Shown: positions 10,576-20,157 of the stretch, one piece after another
How positions within the stretch are numbered: position 1 is the first letter of the stretch
How the letters are laid out: each line of letters begins with the position of its first letter
Assembly (NCBI GenBank): GCA_963556195.1
Contig: OY744532.1
Span: 101,090,583-101,154,582 of the forward strand
DNA from: Sepiola atlantica
Taxonomy: Eukaryota; Mollusca; Cephalopoda; Sepiida; Sepiolidae
Direction: 5' to 3'
DNA: 64,000 nt
Position numbers and translations under genes: made by a program
Notes under the pieces: generated by a model
Seen by the model: only the letters and a program-made list of their open reading frames with translations
Database searches by the model: none
What the model was told of the DNA's origin: nothing

Positions 10576-10885
10576 AATAAAACTCCTAATTAATAGAATT
10601 AACTTTAATATTAGTAATGATATACTAAAATGTCTATAGTTCTAACTATAGTTACGTACTTATTACATAATTCCCGCCCAAACCTTCTATAATACTAACA
10701 CATGGTCTGTACCTGATTAACCTCATTCCCCTGAAGATGGACCCGGATAGGTCTGAAACTACTTGGGACACAAATCTAAACTATGGCAAATTTATCAGCC
10801 AATTCCCCTCCGAAACTAAGATCCCGATTCGGACTATTGAGAGGATCTACCAAAGGATATCTAGACATGAGTTGTCTCGTATATT

Positions 10886-10887
<2 letters not shown>
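10572..10887. other. Non-coding; weak hammerhead-like trace
   Basis: The plus strand at 10733-10765 reads CTGAAGA, TGGACCCGGATAGGTCT (GGACC can pair with GGTCT) and GAAAC. No matching stem I/III or GUH site is clear. Nothing else is recognised. Confidence 0.3.

Positions 10888-10932
<45 letters not shown>
10888..10932. repeat. (TA)n microsatellite
   Basis: About 20 TA units leading directly into the palindrome. Confidence 0.9.
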
Positions 10933-10936
<4 letters not shown>

Positions 10937-11132
10937 AGTATAAATTTTTATTTATACAAACATTATTGGTTACATATGTGCATACATGTTTCGGTTGCAC
11001 TTTTCCCAGAAAGTTAACCTCATCAGACCAAGAATTTTCTGATGAGGTTGACTTTCTGGGAAAAGTGCAACCGAAACATGTATGCACATATGTAACCAAT
11101 AATGTTTGTATAAATAAAAAATTATACTTATA
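10933..11132. repeat. Near-perfect 94-bp-armed palindrome of hammerhead-bearing DNA
   Basis: Arms 10933-11026 and 11039-11132 are reverse complements with about two mismatches, separated by 12 bp (ACCAAGAATTTT). The arm edges at the centre are CTCATCAG and CTGATGAG, i.e. the hammerhead core. Each arm contains the hammerhead stem II, GAAAC, stem III and downstream ATATGTAACCAATAATG. It looks like two oppositely oriented copies of a Penelope-like element terminus joined at the ribozyme. Confidence 0.9.
10966..11031 (-). ncRNA. Hammerhead ribozyme, apparently complete
   Basis: Minus-strand order: stem I TTGGT, core CTGATGA, stem II opening GGTT and closing AACC with an inner ACTTT/AAAGT helix, GAAA, stem III ACAT...ATGT, cleavage triplet GTA, stem I return ACCAA (5 of 5 pairs). 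All invariant hammerhead positions are present. Hammerheads of this kind are established in Penelope-like retroelements, where they process tandem transcripts. The opposite-strand copy at 11039-11103 keeps the core but lacks the 5' strand of stem I. Activity is inferred from structure only. Confidence 0.75.
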
Positions 11133-11215
11133 AACAGCTCTACTTGTTATTAAGCACTTTTTATAAACACTTGAGTTTCTACGGATTTACATTTACAGAA
11201 ACTAATACAATACAT

Positions 11216-11216
<1 letters not shown>

Positions 11217-11256
<40 letters not shown>

Positions 11257-11570
11257 TTTATTACCTACAGACATCGATGTTTCATGCATACGCAATCTTC
11301 AGTGCAGAAAGCTAATTCCCGACGATCGACGGGCGCGAACTCCGATCATAAATCGCCACTGATTCGCAGTCAGGAGAGTTACCAGTTGACCACCAGAAAT
11401 TAGCTTACAATTTAGGTGGAATTTAACTTTGTAAATACCAAGTCGGCGAGTATTCATATCAAGCGGCGTAGAGTGATCGACAACAACAACAACAAATCGT
11501 GTTGGAGCTCGCAATGAAGCTAGTAGTACTGCTTGTTATTAAATTCACTCAGAGTGCCCCTTCTGTCTGA
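11217..11570 (-). mobile_element. SINE-like element: tRNA-like core plus complete hammerhead
   Basis: On the minus strand the order is GGGCACTCTGAGTGAATTTA, AACAAGCAGTACTA, ATTTACAAAGTTAAATTCCACC, and a tRNA-like stretch with TGGTGGTCAACTGGTAACTC (A box) and GGAGTTCGCGCCC (B box). Then come GGGAATTAGC, the hammerhead at 11264-11308 and a (TA)n tail. It is collinear with the copy at 5790-6135. A tRNA-like promoter in the middle and a ribozyme at the 3' end is reminiscent of ribozyme-carrying SINE-like repeats of schistosomes. It is non-autonomous. Confidence 0.65.
11264..11308 (-). ncRNA. Hammerhead ribozyme in SINE-like element
   Basis: Stem I TCTGCA/TGTAGG (6 pairs including two G-U), core CTGAAGA (position 7 is tolerant), stem II TGC-GTAT-GCA with a T-T next to the core, GAAA, stem III ACA...TGT with loop TCGA, cleavage triplet GTC. 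All strictly required residues are present. Stem II is short and its first pair is a mismatch, so activity could be weak. Confidence 0.6.
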
Positions 11571-12256
11571 ATTCTTATTCTAATTTTAATCAAAATACAT
11601 TACATGATAATTATTCCAGAAAATGTTTAAAATTTCAAGTTAAAGATTGAAGAGTCTGAAGATAAAATTGAACTTCAAGAAATCTTGCTTAATTCGTGTC
11701 GAATGACCATGGATCAAAATTCAGGAAAAACTTAAATATATAAAATCTGAAATAGAAGGTTAAATTATGTCTGCTAAAAACGCTTTAAAATACTCAAAAA
11801 CACTGAAGTTTGGGGAATATTTATCCAGTGTCTAATACCTACTATCAAAAGTAAATATATTATAACATTCATAATGGTCGGCTAATGAGTTTAGGAGTGA
11901 ATCATGTACATGAAAAATATATAAACATATACACATACCTAACCTTATATAGATAGAGGTATAAAATGGTAGATCCGAGCTGGGGTTTTGCTACTTATCA
12001 GATTAACTCCTGTTATACAGTTTAATATGGATACGAAGCAATAATAGCAAATTGGAATTGAAAAGACTCAAAACATTATGTCAGTTAATAGTAATCATTT
12101 ATTTCACCTACCTTACGGGTCAGATCTTAAGACAAAATCTAAATATTTAATCAACAAATAAGAGGAAAAACGTTCACATAGCATTTTAATGCATATGTAG
12201 CCTGATGATCCACTCGCTGGTCACGCTGTGGTAAAACAAAAAAAAACAAGACAAGT
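11571..12256. other. No gene recognised
   Basis: AT-rich sequence without recognisable frames or repeats. Confidence 0.4.
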
Positions 12257-12688
12257 TGTTGTGTTAGGGGTGTGTTGATACCGTTGTGGCTTGGACTTAT
12301 ATGTTGATCGTTTTCCGGTCGTTTTGGCGATCTCTCCATACTGAACTCTGACTGACCCCTAGCCCGTCCCGTCTCCTCAATATATATATATACTTTCGAC
12401 CGGAAATTCTAGATGTCCGGTCTTTCTCTTAATCACTCTTAGCTGGTCACCGGAACTGCTTACATCCGTTTTTCTTCTCAACCTATCGCTCTCCGGCCAG
12501 CCAGAAACTAACAACCAATTGTCAGGGCGTCGTTCCGTCTGGGGAGTCAAATAGATTCGCCCGGCTTCATATCGTCGTACACTTATCGTACTTCCTCATC
12601 ATTTTTCTGATTGTTAATTATTTCCTAATATTGTCCGAGGTCTTAGCTGTGTGGGTCAGTCTATAGTATCATACACATACACACAACA
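12257..12688 (-). mobile_element. LTR-like segment
   Basis: Bounded on the minus strand by TGTTGTGTGTATG and CACAACA (TG...CA, about 430 bp). It is less AT-rich than both flanks and contains a TATA-like GTATATATATATATTGAGG followed by a GC-rich start-site-like region. No target duplication or partner LTR is seen, so it could also be an unrelated promoter-like sequence. Confidence 0.35.
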
Positions 12689-12829
12689 AAAACAAATGAG
12701 ATGCAAAACAAAAAAGAACTGCACACTAGACGGGTAATTGTGACATAATTAACGTTTTATAAAAAACAACTATTTTCCTGAAAGAGGTTAGCAACAGTAG
12801 AACAATATACTTTGTTAATTAATGTTTCT

Positions 12830-13890
12830 GTAACTGTTCACGTTCCTTATCTCTATCGCGAAGTCTCCTGAGTTCTTTGTATATCAATGTTTTTCTTTAC
12901 CTGTCCAGTCTCTCTTTTCTCTCCTCTGACGTCTCCAGAATCCTTAATTGTTCATCAATGTCTCTCTTTTCACCTCTCTGATGTGTCTTGAGTTTTGTTT
13001 TGTTCATCAATGTTTCTATCACTATTTAGTCTCTCTTCTCCAATGTCTCCTGATTTCTTCTTTGTTCATTAGTGATTCTATGATTGTTTCTCTGGTTGTT
13101 TCTCTGGTTGTTAAATCTGTTTTCTGTTTTCCCGGACGTCTACTGGGTTTTCTGTTACACTATCTGTTGGACCCCTCTTCTTTCTGCATTGCCATCTACT
13201 GGGTTCTTCTTTGTTTATCATTGGTTTTTACCTGTTCAATCTCTCCTATATCTTTCTCTTCTAATGTCGTCTTTGTTCATCAATTTTTATGTCCCGATTC
13301 AATCCGTCTTCTTTCCCTCTCTCTCTCTCTCTCTCTCTCTCTTCTGACATCTTCTTTGCTCATCAATTTTTATGTCCCTGTTAAATATATATCCCCCTCT
13401 CTCTCTCTTCTGACATCTTCTTTGTTCATCAATTTTCCTGTCCCTATTCAATCTCTCCCCGCTCTCTTCTTTTCAGACATCTTTTTTGTTCATCATTTTT
13501 TCTGTCTCTATTCAATCTTTCCTCTCTCTCTTTCCTCCGACGTCTTCTTTTGTCATCAATGTTTAACTGACTGTCCAATCTCTCTTCTCTATCCTCAATC
13601 GTCACCTGAACTCTTCCTAGTAAAACGCTGTTACTCTGACTGTTCAGTCTCTTATCTCTCTCTCTCTCACTCTCTCTCTCTCTCTTTATAGCTTTTGATT
13701 TCTTATTGGTCTATTAATATTTCTATGCCATTTCAGACTTTCTTCTATCTACTTGAAAGTCTCTTCATTTTGTCTTTGCTTAACTTTGTTTCTCTGATTT
13801 TCTAATTTTCTTCGCTCTTCTATAGCATTTTTTAATTTGCTCTTGCTATTCTAACTCTTCAGTCTTTCTTCTCTCCCATTTCAAGTCTTT
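12830..13890. repeat. CT-rich degenerate minisatellite
   Basis: Units of about 60-80 bp repeat the pattern CTGACGTCTCCTG, TTCTTTGTTCATCAATG, TTTCTGTC, then TTCAATCTCTCT, with embedded (CT)n runs. A 247-codon plus-strand frame (12948-13691) is open only because the pyrimidine repeats lack stops; its composition (Ser/Leu/Phe runs) and periodicity argue against a gene. Confidence 0.8.
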
Positions 13891-14317
13891 ATATACGGTT
13901 AGTCTTTATTAGTACTTCTTTGGAAATTTCTTTTTAGACTTCTCGTTTTAGGTGGATGTATTTTGGGAGAACCGAGTTTCATAGACACATATTAAAGAAA
14001 AACAGTTTTAAGTAATATTCAAATGTGTCAGAGAGCGAGAGAAACGTTATATGATCAACTAACACAATAATGAATTCAAAAGCATAAATTCACAAAAGAG
14101 ATATTTTATATATGTTTAAAATGGAAGTCTACAAAGATAGGAAAACATAGAATAATTGTTTATACTTGAGTGTCCTTGCCGAACAAAGAGGATTAATTAG
14201 TTGAGATATCGAAGAAGCCTGAGTCGATAATTTAAGGGGCTGTGAATTATCCACCGGTCTGAAAAATCGTAATCAAAAAATTAAAAAAATATTTTTGTAA
14301 AACATTGTTGTAAATTT
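13891..14317. other. No gene recognised
   Basis: Nothing identified beyond short CT/GA tracts. Confidence 0.4.
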
Positions 14318-14545
14318 TAGCGATACGTCGTAAGTTTCAGACAACTGGCACGGGAAGTTGAGGGTTGCAACAAAAACAATACTCTGTTGCGGCTTGTTCA
14401 CTGAGTAGAACTGAACCCGCTTTTCTCCCCAATCTGGCGCCTTCGTACAATGTGGAAAGCGGTTCTATAAAAGACACGTGGTATTACTTTTCTTCTGAAT
14501 TTTTTCCTAATGTCGTCACCTAAAATATTGAATTTTTATACACTC
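14318..14545 (+). repeat. Dispersed promoter-like repeat, copy 1
   Basis: It shares long identical stretches with 16588-16838, including CACGGGAAGTTGAGGGTTGC, ATACTCTGTTGCGGC, GAACCCGC and TATAAAAGACAC. TATAAAAGACAC fits a TATA box 25-30 bp upstream of a start site, so the pair may be solo LTRs or SINE heads. The element ends are not defined. Confidence 0.7.
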
Positions 14546-14610
14546 CGGACAAGCTGAAACAAAAAGCAAATGTATTTTTTAAAAGTAGGTCATTATTAAC
14601 AATAAGCGAA

Positions 14611-15300
14611 CTGCACTACACTACACTGCACTGCACTGCACTACACTACACTACACTACACTACACTACACTACACTACACTACACTGCACTGCACTGTA
14701 ATGCACTGCACTGCACTCCACTGAACTGTACTACATTACACTACACTGAACTGCAGCACACTACACTACACTACACTGCACTGTAATGTACTGCACTACA
14801 CTACACTACACTGCACTGTAATGCACTACACTACATTACACTACACTACACTACACTACACTACACTACACTGCACTGTAATGCACTGCACTACACTACA
14901 CTATACTACAATGCACTGCACTGCACTGCGCTACACTGCACTGCACTGCACTACACTATACTACACTACACTGCACTGCACTGAACTACACTACACTACA
15001 CTGCACTGCACTACATTGCACTACACTACACTGCACTGCACTGCACTGCACTGCACTGCACTGCACTACGCTACACTGCATTGCAATGCACTACACTGCA
15101 CTGTAATGCACTTCACTGCACTGAACTGCACTACACTGTCCTGCACTGTAATGTAATGCACTGTACTTCCCTGCACTACACTACACTGCACTACACTACA
15201 CTATACTGCACTACACTGCCCTGCACTGTAATGCAATGCACTGTACTGCCCTGCACTACACTACACTGCACTACACTACACTATACTGCACTACACTGCA
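14611..15300. repeat. (CTRCA)n pentanucleotide satellite
   Basis: About 690 bp of CTACA/CTGCA pentamers with occasional TAATG interruptions. The plus-strand reading frames (MHYTTLHYTT...) are periodic artefacts. Confidence 0.95.
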
Positions 15301-15604
15301 TGCTATAAAACAAGTTTCTTTTCTATATAGGCAATCACTACTACTAAATGTTCAGCATATTATATTTAATTATAATATTAATTTCTCATTCACTTATTAG
15401 AGTTGTCGACTTTGTAGTTGTCAGTCGTCACAAAAACTAAATACTCTAACGTAAAACGATAATATTAAATATACAAGATATTTTAATAACTCTAGTAAAG
15501 AGAAAAATAAAACATTTACGTGTTAAACTTTCAAGTCTAAAGTAATTTTAGTTTTAAACCTAATGGATGGGGAGCTCTCTGCAAACAATCACTCGTTTAC
15601 ACAG
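15301..15604. other. No gene recognised
   Basis: AT-rich, featureless. Confidence 0.4.
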
Positions 15605-15785
15605 GATTTAGTGTAGTATCTGTTCTGTTGTCATGATACCATCCTCCCAGGCATTACCTCATCCTCTTTTGAGAGGTGTAGAGGTAGTGTAGTATTTGTT
15701 CTATCTGTTATGTTTTCATCATACCAGCCACCCAGGCATTACCTCCTCCTATTTTGAGGGGGGGGGGTAATGTAGTAGATGTCTT
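15605..15785 (+). repeat. Two diverged tandem copies of a U2-like/satellite-related repeat
   Basis: Each copy has AGTGTAGTATCTGTTCT (identical to part of the 5' domain of U2 snRNA), a variable middle, then CCCAGGCATTACCTC and TTTTGAGAGGTG. The reverse complement of the latter part occurs in the satellite cassettes (for example 45690-45735, AGGAGGTAATACCTAGGAGG). It is thus an interspersed family shared with the 28-kb block. Confidence 0.55.
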
Positions 15786-15850
15786 ACCCGCCATATGATT
15801 ATTTAGTATAATGTTCTATTTCGAACGCACAGAAAGTTCTATTACAAGAA

Positions 15851-15888
15851 AGATAGAGAGAAAGAGAGAGAGAGAGAGAGAAAGAGAA

Positions 15889-15921
<33 letters not shown>
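15851..15921. repeat. (GA)n microsatellite
   Basis: GA dinucleotides with a few AAAG interruptions. Confidence 0.95.
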
Positions 15922-15929
<8 letters not shown>

Positions 15930-16457
15930 AGATAAGGGCGTGTTATTTGATTAATAACATGTAAACAACAGATTTCCTTAAATTTATCGTACAAGTCGCT
16001 CAAAAATGATATATTTACTTTGAGTATTTTATTAAAACGTTTTGGGTTTATTTTTTTTAATATTATTAGAAATTATGTTTTAAAGCACAAATTTATTGAA
16101 TCAAATTATTTAATTTAAAAAATAATTGATGAAAAAATCACAATTTTTTGTAAGAAAAACCAAACACATTTTACTGAGCAATTAAATAACTGTATTTAAT
16201 TTTTTAAATTGTTTATTTTTATTTTTGGTTCCCCCTTGTTTTTCGATTTCAAAAACTTCACATATTATTATCCTTTTACGACCATAAGTGAGTTTAGGAT
16301 TTTTTGTTTTACATTTTACGTCGTAAAAGGTAAATTTTGTTTAAAAACTGTTTTTATTATTCCGTGTTTTATTTATTAAAATGAAAGATGGGGTAATTTT
16401 CTTTCTTTTTCTTATAAAAACAAATAAACAAATTTTACTTAGTAATTAACTAAAACA
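15930..16457. other. No gene recognised
   Basis: Very AT-rich DNA without recognised features. Confidence 0.4.
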
Positions 16458-16500
16458 ACTAGCAAAAATGTGCGACCGGAGGGAGCATATTTTTGCTAGT
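16458..16500. repeat. Short perfect-type hairpin
   Basis: Arms 16458-16473 (ACTAGCAAAAATGTGC) and 16485-16500 (GCATATTTTTGCTAGT) pair at 15 of 16 positions around an 11-nt GA-rich loop. Its role is unknown; it could be the end of a foldback element. Confidence 0.7.
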
Positions 16501-16587
16501 GTTAAATAAGATTAAGAAAAGTAATCCACGAAGATCTCGAATCCTTACCCCCTTTTTTTACAATTTTATTTCTCAAAATATTGCAAT

Positions 16588-16838
16588 TTTTAGCAATACA
16601 TCGTAAGTTCCAGACACCTGTCACGGGAAGTTGAGGGTTGCAACAAATAAATACTCTGTTGCGGCGGCTTCGTCGAGTAGAAATGAACCCGCATTTCTCC
16701 TTCTCTCTTTCTCTGGCACTTTTTAACAATGAGGAAAGCGGCTCTCGGGTACCACGTGACTATAAAAGACACAGTCTTTTCTTCTTCATTCGTTCCCAAT
16801 GTCGTCGTCTAAAATGTTTAATTTTTATCATATCTTTG
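16588..16838 (+). repeat. Dispersed promoter-like repeat, copy 2
   Basis: Partner of 14318-14545 in the same orientation about 2.3 kb away. It keeps CACGGGAAGTTGAGGGTTGC, GCGGCTCTCGGGTACCACGT and CTATAAAAGACAC. A CT-rich insertion distinguishes it from copy 1. Confidence 0.7.
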
Positions 16839-17764
16839 CACAATATCCTTGTAGTTAAATTTTTTTTCTTTATATTTGTTTGTTTCGTATGTTTATAGAT
16901 TTTGCTTAAATAAAAGCTCTGTAAATAATTATTTTTTCTCGGATTTTTGGCTGGGATCAAAGTGTATTATCTGTTCTTATGGATACTACACACCGTAGCC
17001 AGGTACCGTTTTGGCCTTCGGGTCTTGATTCCGCCGGTCTGAGGGATTCCCTGTGCACTTCTAGAAGGTCCACCCTTCCAGGCTTTGACTTCTCACCTTT
17101 TGAGAAGGGGTTACTTTTTTGCTAATTGCCTGATGCGCCACAACCGGAGAGTGCCAACGGGGCTGGCCAGGTATTTATTGTAGGTCAGAGTGCTCTTCCC
17201 ATATGGCGCTGTTTTTTCAATCCCACTTTCCGAACTTGTGTTACATCTTACCGCTGTGGGAGGCAGATAAAAAAGCTTTATAATGTTGGTAAAAATATAT
17301 AAGATCAAAAATATTTTTCCTGGCTATACCCTGAAGAGGGCACAGGCAGCAGTTGGAAAGGGATAGGTTACTAAAAAAGAAATGCTCTTTAGCGACCCAC
17401 CCAACAGGGTTCGATAACACTGAGCTGAATGCTGAGAACGAAGTTCTCTGGCTGGAGCAAAGTCGCACGGTCTGCCTAACTCGATATTCTGTCTGTCGAT
17501 CTCGTTGACAGGTGGATGCCTGAATCTGAATCAATTGGATTGAATGTAAGCGTAAGGGAAAGGTAGAACCTAATATAGTGTTTTTAACTACCTCTCCCAC
17601 CCGACTAAAAATGCGCTTGTCCGACTTTGCTCCTGTTGTGTCACATGCATTTCCCCCCACAAAGGCCTCATCTCCCATCAGTAGGAACAAACATTCACCT
17701 TTTTTCACAGTAAATAACACTATCTAGTTCTTAATTTTTTCATAAATCTCTAAAGTTCACAAAT
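16839..17764. other. No gene recognised
   Basis: A less AT-rich block (16960-17660) has a 159-codon minus-strand open frame (17241-17720) without any motif I recognise. GTGTATTATCTGTTCTTATG near 16960 again resembles U2 snRNA. The frame is not supported as a gene. Confidence 0.35.
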
Positions 17765-17985
17765 CAAAATGTTTTGGAAAGAAAACGTTTTTTAATTAAA
17801 CAAAACGTTTTTTAATTAAACAAAATGTTTTTTTAATTAAACAAAACGTTTTTAACTAAACAAAACGTTTTTTAATTGAACAAAACGTTTTTTAATTATA
17901 CAAAACGCTTTTTAATTAAACAAAACGTTTTTTTAATTAAACAAAACGTTTTTTAATCAAACAAAACGTTTTTTAATGAAAAACA
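17765..17985. repeat. 20-21-bp tandem repeat
   Basis: About 11 units of CAAAACGTTTTTTAATTAAA with variable T-run length. Confidence 0.95.
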
Positions 17986-18327
17986 TGTGCTTGGAAATAA
18001 AACTGTACTTTTAAGGCTATTAGTAAAACCTTTTGTAAATAATCCTTTTTTATAATTAAAAATCTGCGAATGCAAAGTTACTATTGCTTGGAGCATAATT
18101 CAACCGGAAGTTAAAAAAAGGCGGTGTTGAGGCGAAAAGTGTCCCTTTCTTGGCTGCCTCAAATCCATTGGGTCGTAAAGTTTCACAGGAAAAACGAAAC
18201 AGAGAAACATATACTTCCGAGAATGTTACAATTTTTGGATCTCATTTTGTTTGGTGACCGACGTCCAAGTATGCTTTATTTCTGTGGTTCATAACTGCTT
18301 AAAAGTTGAATTAGATACACTAGAATC
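17986..18327. other. No gene recognised
   Basis: TTTGGTGACCGACGTCC near 18252 resembles the leader that follows LTRs in some retrotransposons, but no element can be assembled around it. Confidence 0.3.
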
Positions 18328-19362
18328 TGTTCTCTAGTCGCCATGGTCGCACCCGAGTTAGAACACATACTCATGCACATCACCACAAAGTTGTGCGTCG
18401 ATTACTCATGCGCCGTGCTCGCTATGGCGAAAATAAGATTTAAAAGAAACAGTCAAGGGCCATTTCTATCCTTGTCGTTTTGGAGGCGGATATCTACGAC
18501 TCCGTCCGCGTACTACTCTTAAATAAAGGGGGCCCGACAGCAAGCAGCAATCACACAGGGAATCCGACACTGAACGGTCTTGTCGCCATCGACCGTTCAC
18601 TCAACTAACCCACCCCACTCGAACCACCAACGACGTGGCCATCCTGACTACATCACACCTAGAACAACAACAACAACAGCAACGACCCTACCACAGCAGA
18701 ACAACAACAATAGTAACGACTCTACCACGGCAGAACAACAACAACAACAATAACAACGACATCAACGACTTTACCACGGAGAACAATACCATCAACGATT
18801 CTATCACAACAGAACAGCAACAACAACAACAGCAACGACCCTACCACAGCGGAACAACAACAACAACAGCAATGACTCCACTGCGGCAGAATAACAATAA
18901 CAGCAAGAACTCTACACACGGAAGAACAACAACAACAGTAACGACTCTATCATGGTGAACAGTAGGACAACAGCAACGATTTTGCCACGGAGAACAACAA
19001 CAGCAACGACTCTACCACGGTAGAACAACAAGAACAACAAGAACAACAAGAACAACAAGAACAAAAACAGCAACGACTCCACCACGGCAGAATAACAATA
19101 ACAACAAGAACAACGACCCTACCACGGCACAACAACAACAACAACCACCACAACAACAACAACAACCACAACAACATCAACAACAACCACATCAACATCA
19201 ACAGCAACGACTTCACCACGACACCAAGAACTCTACACAGGGAAGAAGAAAAACAACTCTGTTTTGTATCTAATGTATTTTGAAACAATACAATTTGTTT
19301 AATTTTCATTCTGTTTCGTCTCCCTTTTCCTTACTACCAACCGCTTATTATTACAGAACTGT
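18328..19362 (+). mobile_element. LTR-like block containing a CAA minisatellite
   Basis: TGTTCTCTAGTCGCC (18328) leads a GC-richer stretch. CTTAAATAAAGGGGGCCCGA near 18520 looks like a TATA region and start site, and GACCGTTCACTCAACTAACC follows. After the minisatellite the tail has polyadenylation-like AATACAATTTG and ends TTATTACA. Overall this resembles U3-R-U5 of an LTR whose R region expanded. No second LTR or internal region is present. Confidence 0.35.
18650..19215. repeat. CAA-rich minisatellite
   Basis: Irregular 40-50-bp units alternate (AACAAC)n with AGCAACGACTCTACCACGG. The Gln/Asn/Thr-rich plus-strand frame at 18635-18958 and the minus-strand Leu/Val-rich frames follow from this repeat. 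Confidence 0.9.
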
Positions 19363-19392
19363 CAGTAGCTATGGTAGCAACTTTTTAAAAAG

Positions 19393-19704
19393 ATACACAT
19401 CAGCACTAATCTTTATCGATGCTCCTGGAAACAGGAAAAAATGTTTCTAATCGACACGATTCTTTCAAATGTCAAAAGTACAGTGCACATAGCCCTTGCA
19501 GTAGAATCACCCGGTGTTGCTGCAGCGTACATGCCTGGCGGTAGAATCGTTAATTCCAAATTTAACTTTCCTATCACTATCAAAGAAAACGATTCACTAA
19601 GAATTTTCTTTAGAAAAAGGTATATTAGCCCCTTCAGCGAATCTGTGAGACAGTTCTACAATATATGCATGAAGAAGTTTCCTAACGTAATCCCCGTTCT
19701 ATAA
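19393..19704 (+). pseudogene. PIF1-like helicase relic (Helitron-type)
   Basis: From 19441 the frame encodes FLIDTILSNVKSTVHIALAV, then ESPGVAAAYMPGGRIVNSKF and NFPI. This matches the segment just after the Walker A motif of PIF1-type helicases, including those in Helitron RepHel proteins (compare LAVASSGIAATLLxGGRTAHS). The preceding nucleotides encode an IDAPG-like lead-in and a TGK-like P-loop remnant in a different frame, so the Walker A motif is broken by a small deletion around 19420-19440. After residue 50 the frame no longer resembles a helicase. It is a dead fragment; a host PIF1 origin is less likely given the surroundings. Confidence 0.65.
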
Positions 19705-20110
19705 TAAAGGCCAATGTGTATTTACACACACGCACCAACACCCATATATCTATATGAATAAATGCAATAAATTTAATTCTAATGATATTAGAGTATATTG
19801 AAATACTGTATATATAGGCATTTCCAACTCACTCAAACTAATCTCGATATTGCTTATTTGCATATTTATTCATCTTAAGTTTCTACTAAATTAATATATC
19901 TGTAAAACACCTTTCTAATTTGTATTACCAAATTTTATTCTATATACGGAATCATTTTATCGATAGTGCTATTATTATAATTATAAATAAAATTAGATAA
20001 AGAGATTTTATTAAAAAAATTATAGCGTTTTAAAAATCTTTTTAGAATTTCATTTTCAAGGATGATCATTTATTTCCGGCTATAATAAAGTGTCAAATAT
20101 CGCTGATGTC
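19705..20110. other. No gene recognised
   Basis: AT-rich, featureless. Confidence 0.4.
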
Positions 20111-20157
20111 GGGAACAGATACCACAGTTTGATCTTAGCCAAAAGGCCAAGGAACAT
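20111..20157 (-). pseudogene. U2 snRNA 5'-end pseudogene fragment
   Basis: The minus strand reads TTGGCCTTTTGGCTAAGATC, then AAACTGTGGTATCTGTTC. This matches the highly conserved first 45 or so nucleotides of U2 snRNA, including the region containing the branch-site-recognition loop boundary, with a few substitutions. The homology stops before the Sm site, so it is not a functional gene. Confidence 0.8.

Noticed and set aside
12948..13691. 247-codon plus-strand open frame
   Set aside because: It lies in a pyrimidine-rich degenerate minisatellite; Ser/Leu/Phe repeats follow from CT tracts and there is no recognisable domain.
17330..17375. Hammerhead motif (CTGAAGA...GGAAAGG)
   Set aside because: No pairing for stems I and III and no GUH triplet at the right place.
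17241..17720. 159-codon minus-strand gene
   Set aside because: No family resemblance; the region has LTR-like or UTR-like composition and no supporting splice or promoter structure.
20111..20157. Functional U2 snRNA gene
   Set aside because: Only the first 45 or so nucleotides match; no Sm site or 3' stem-loops follow.
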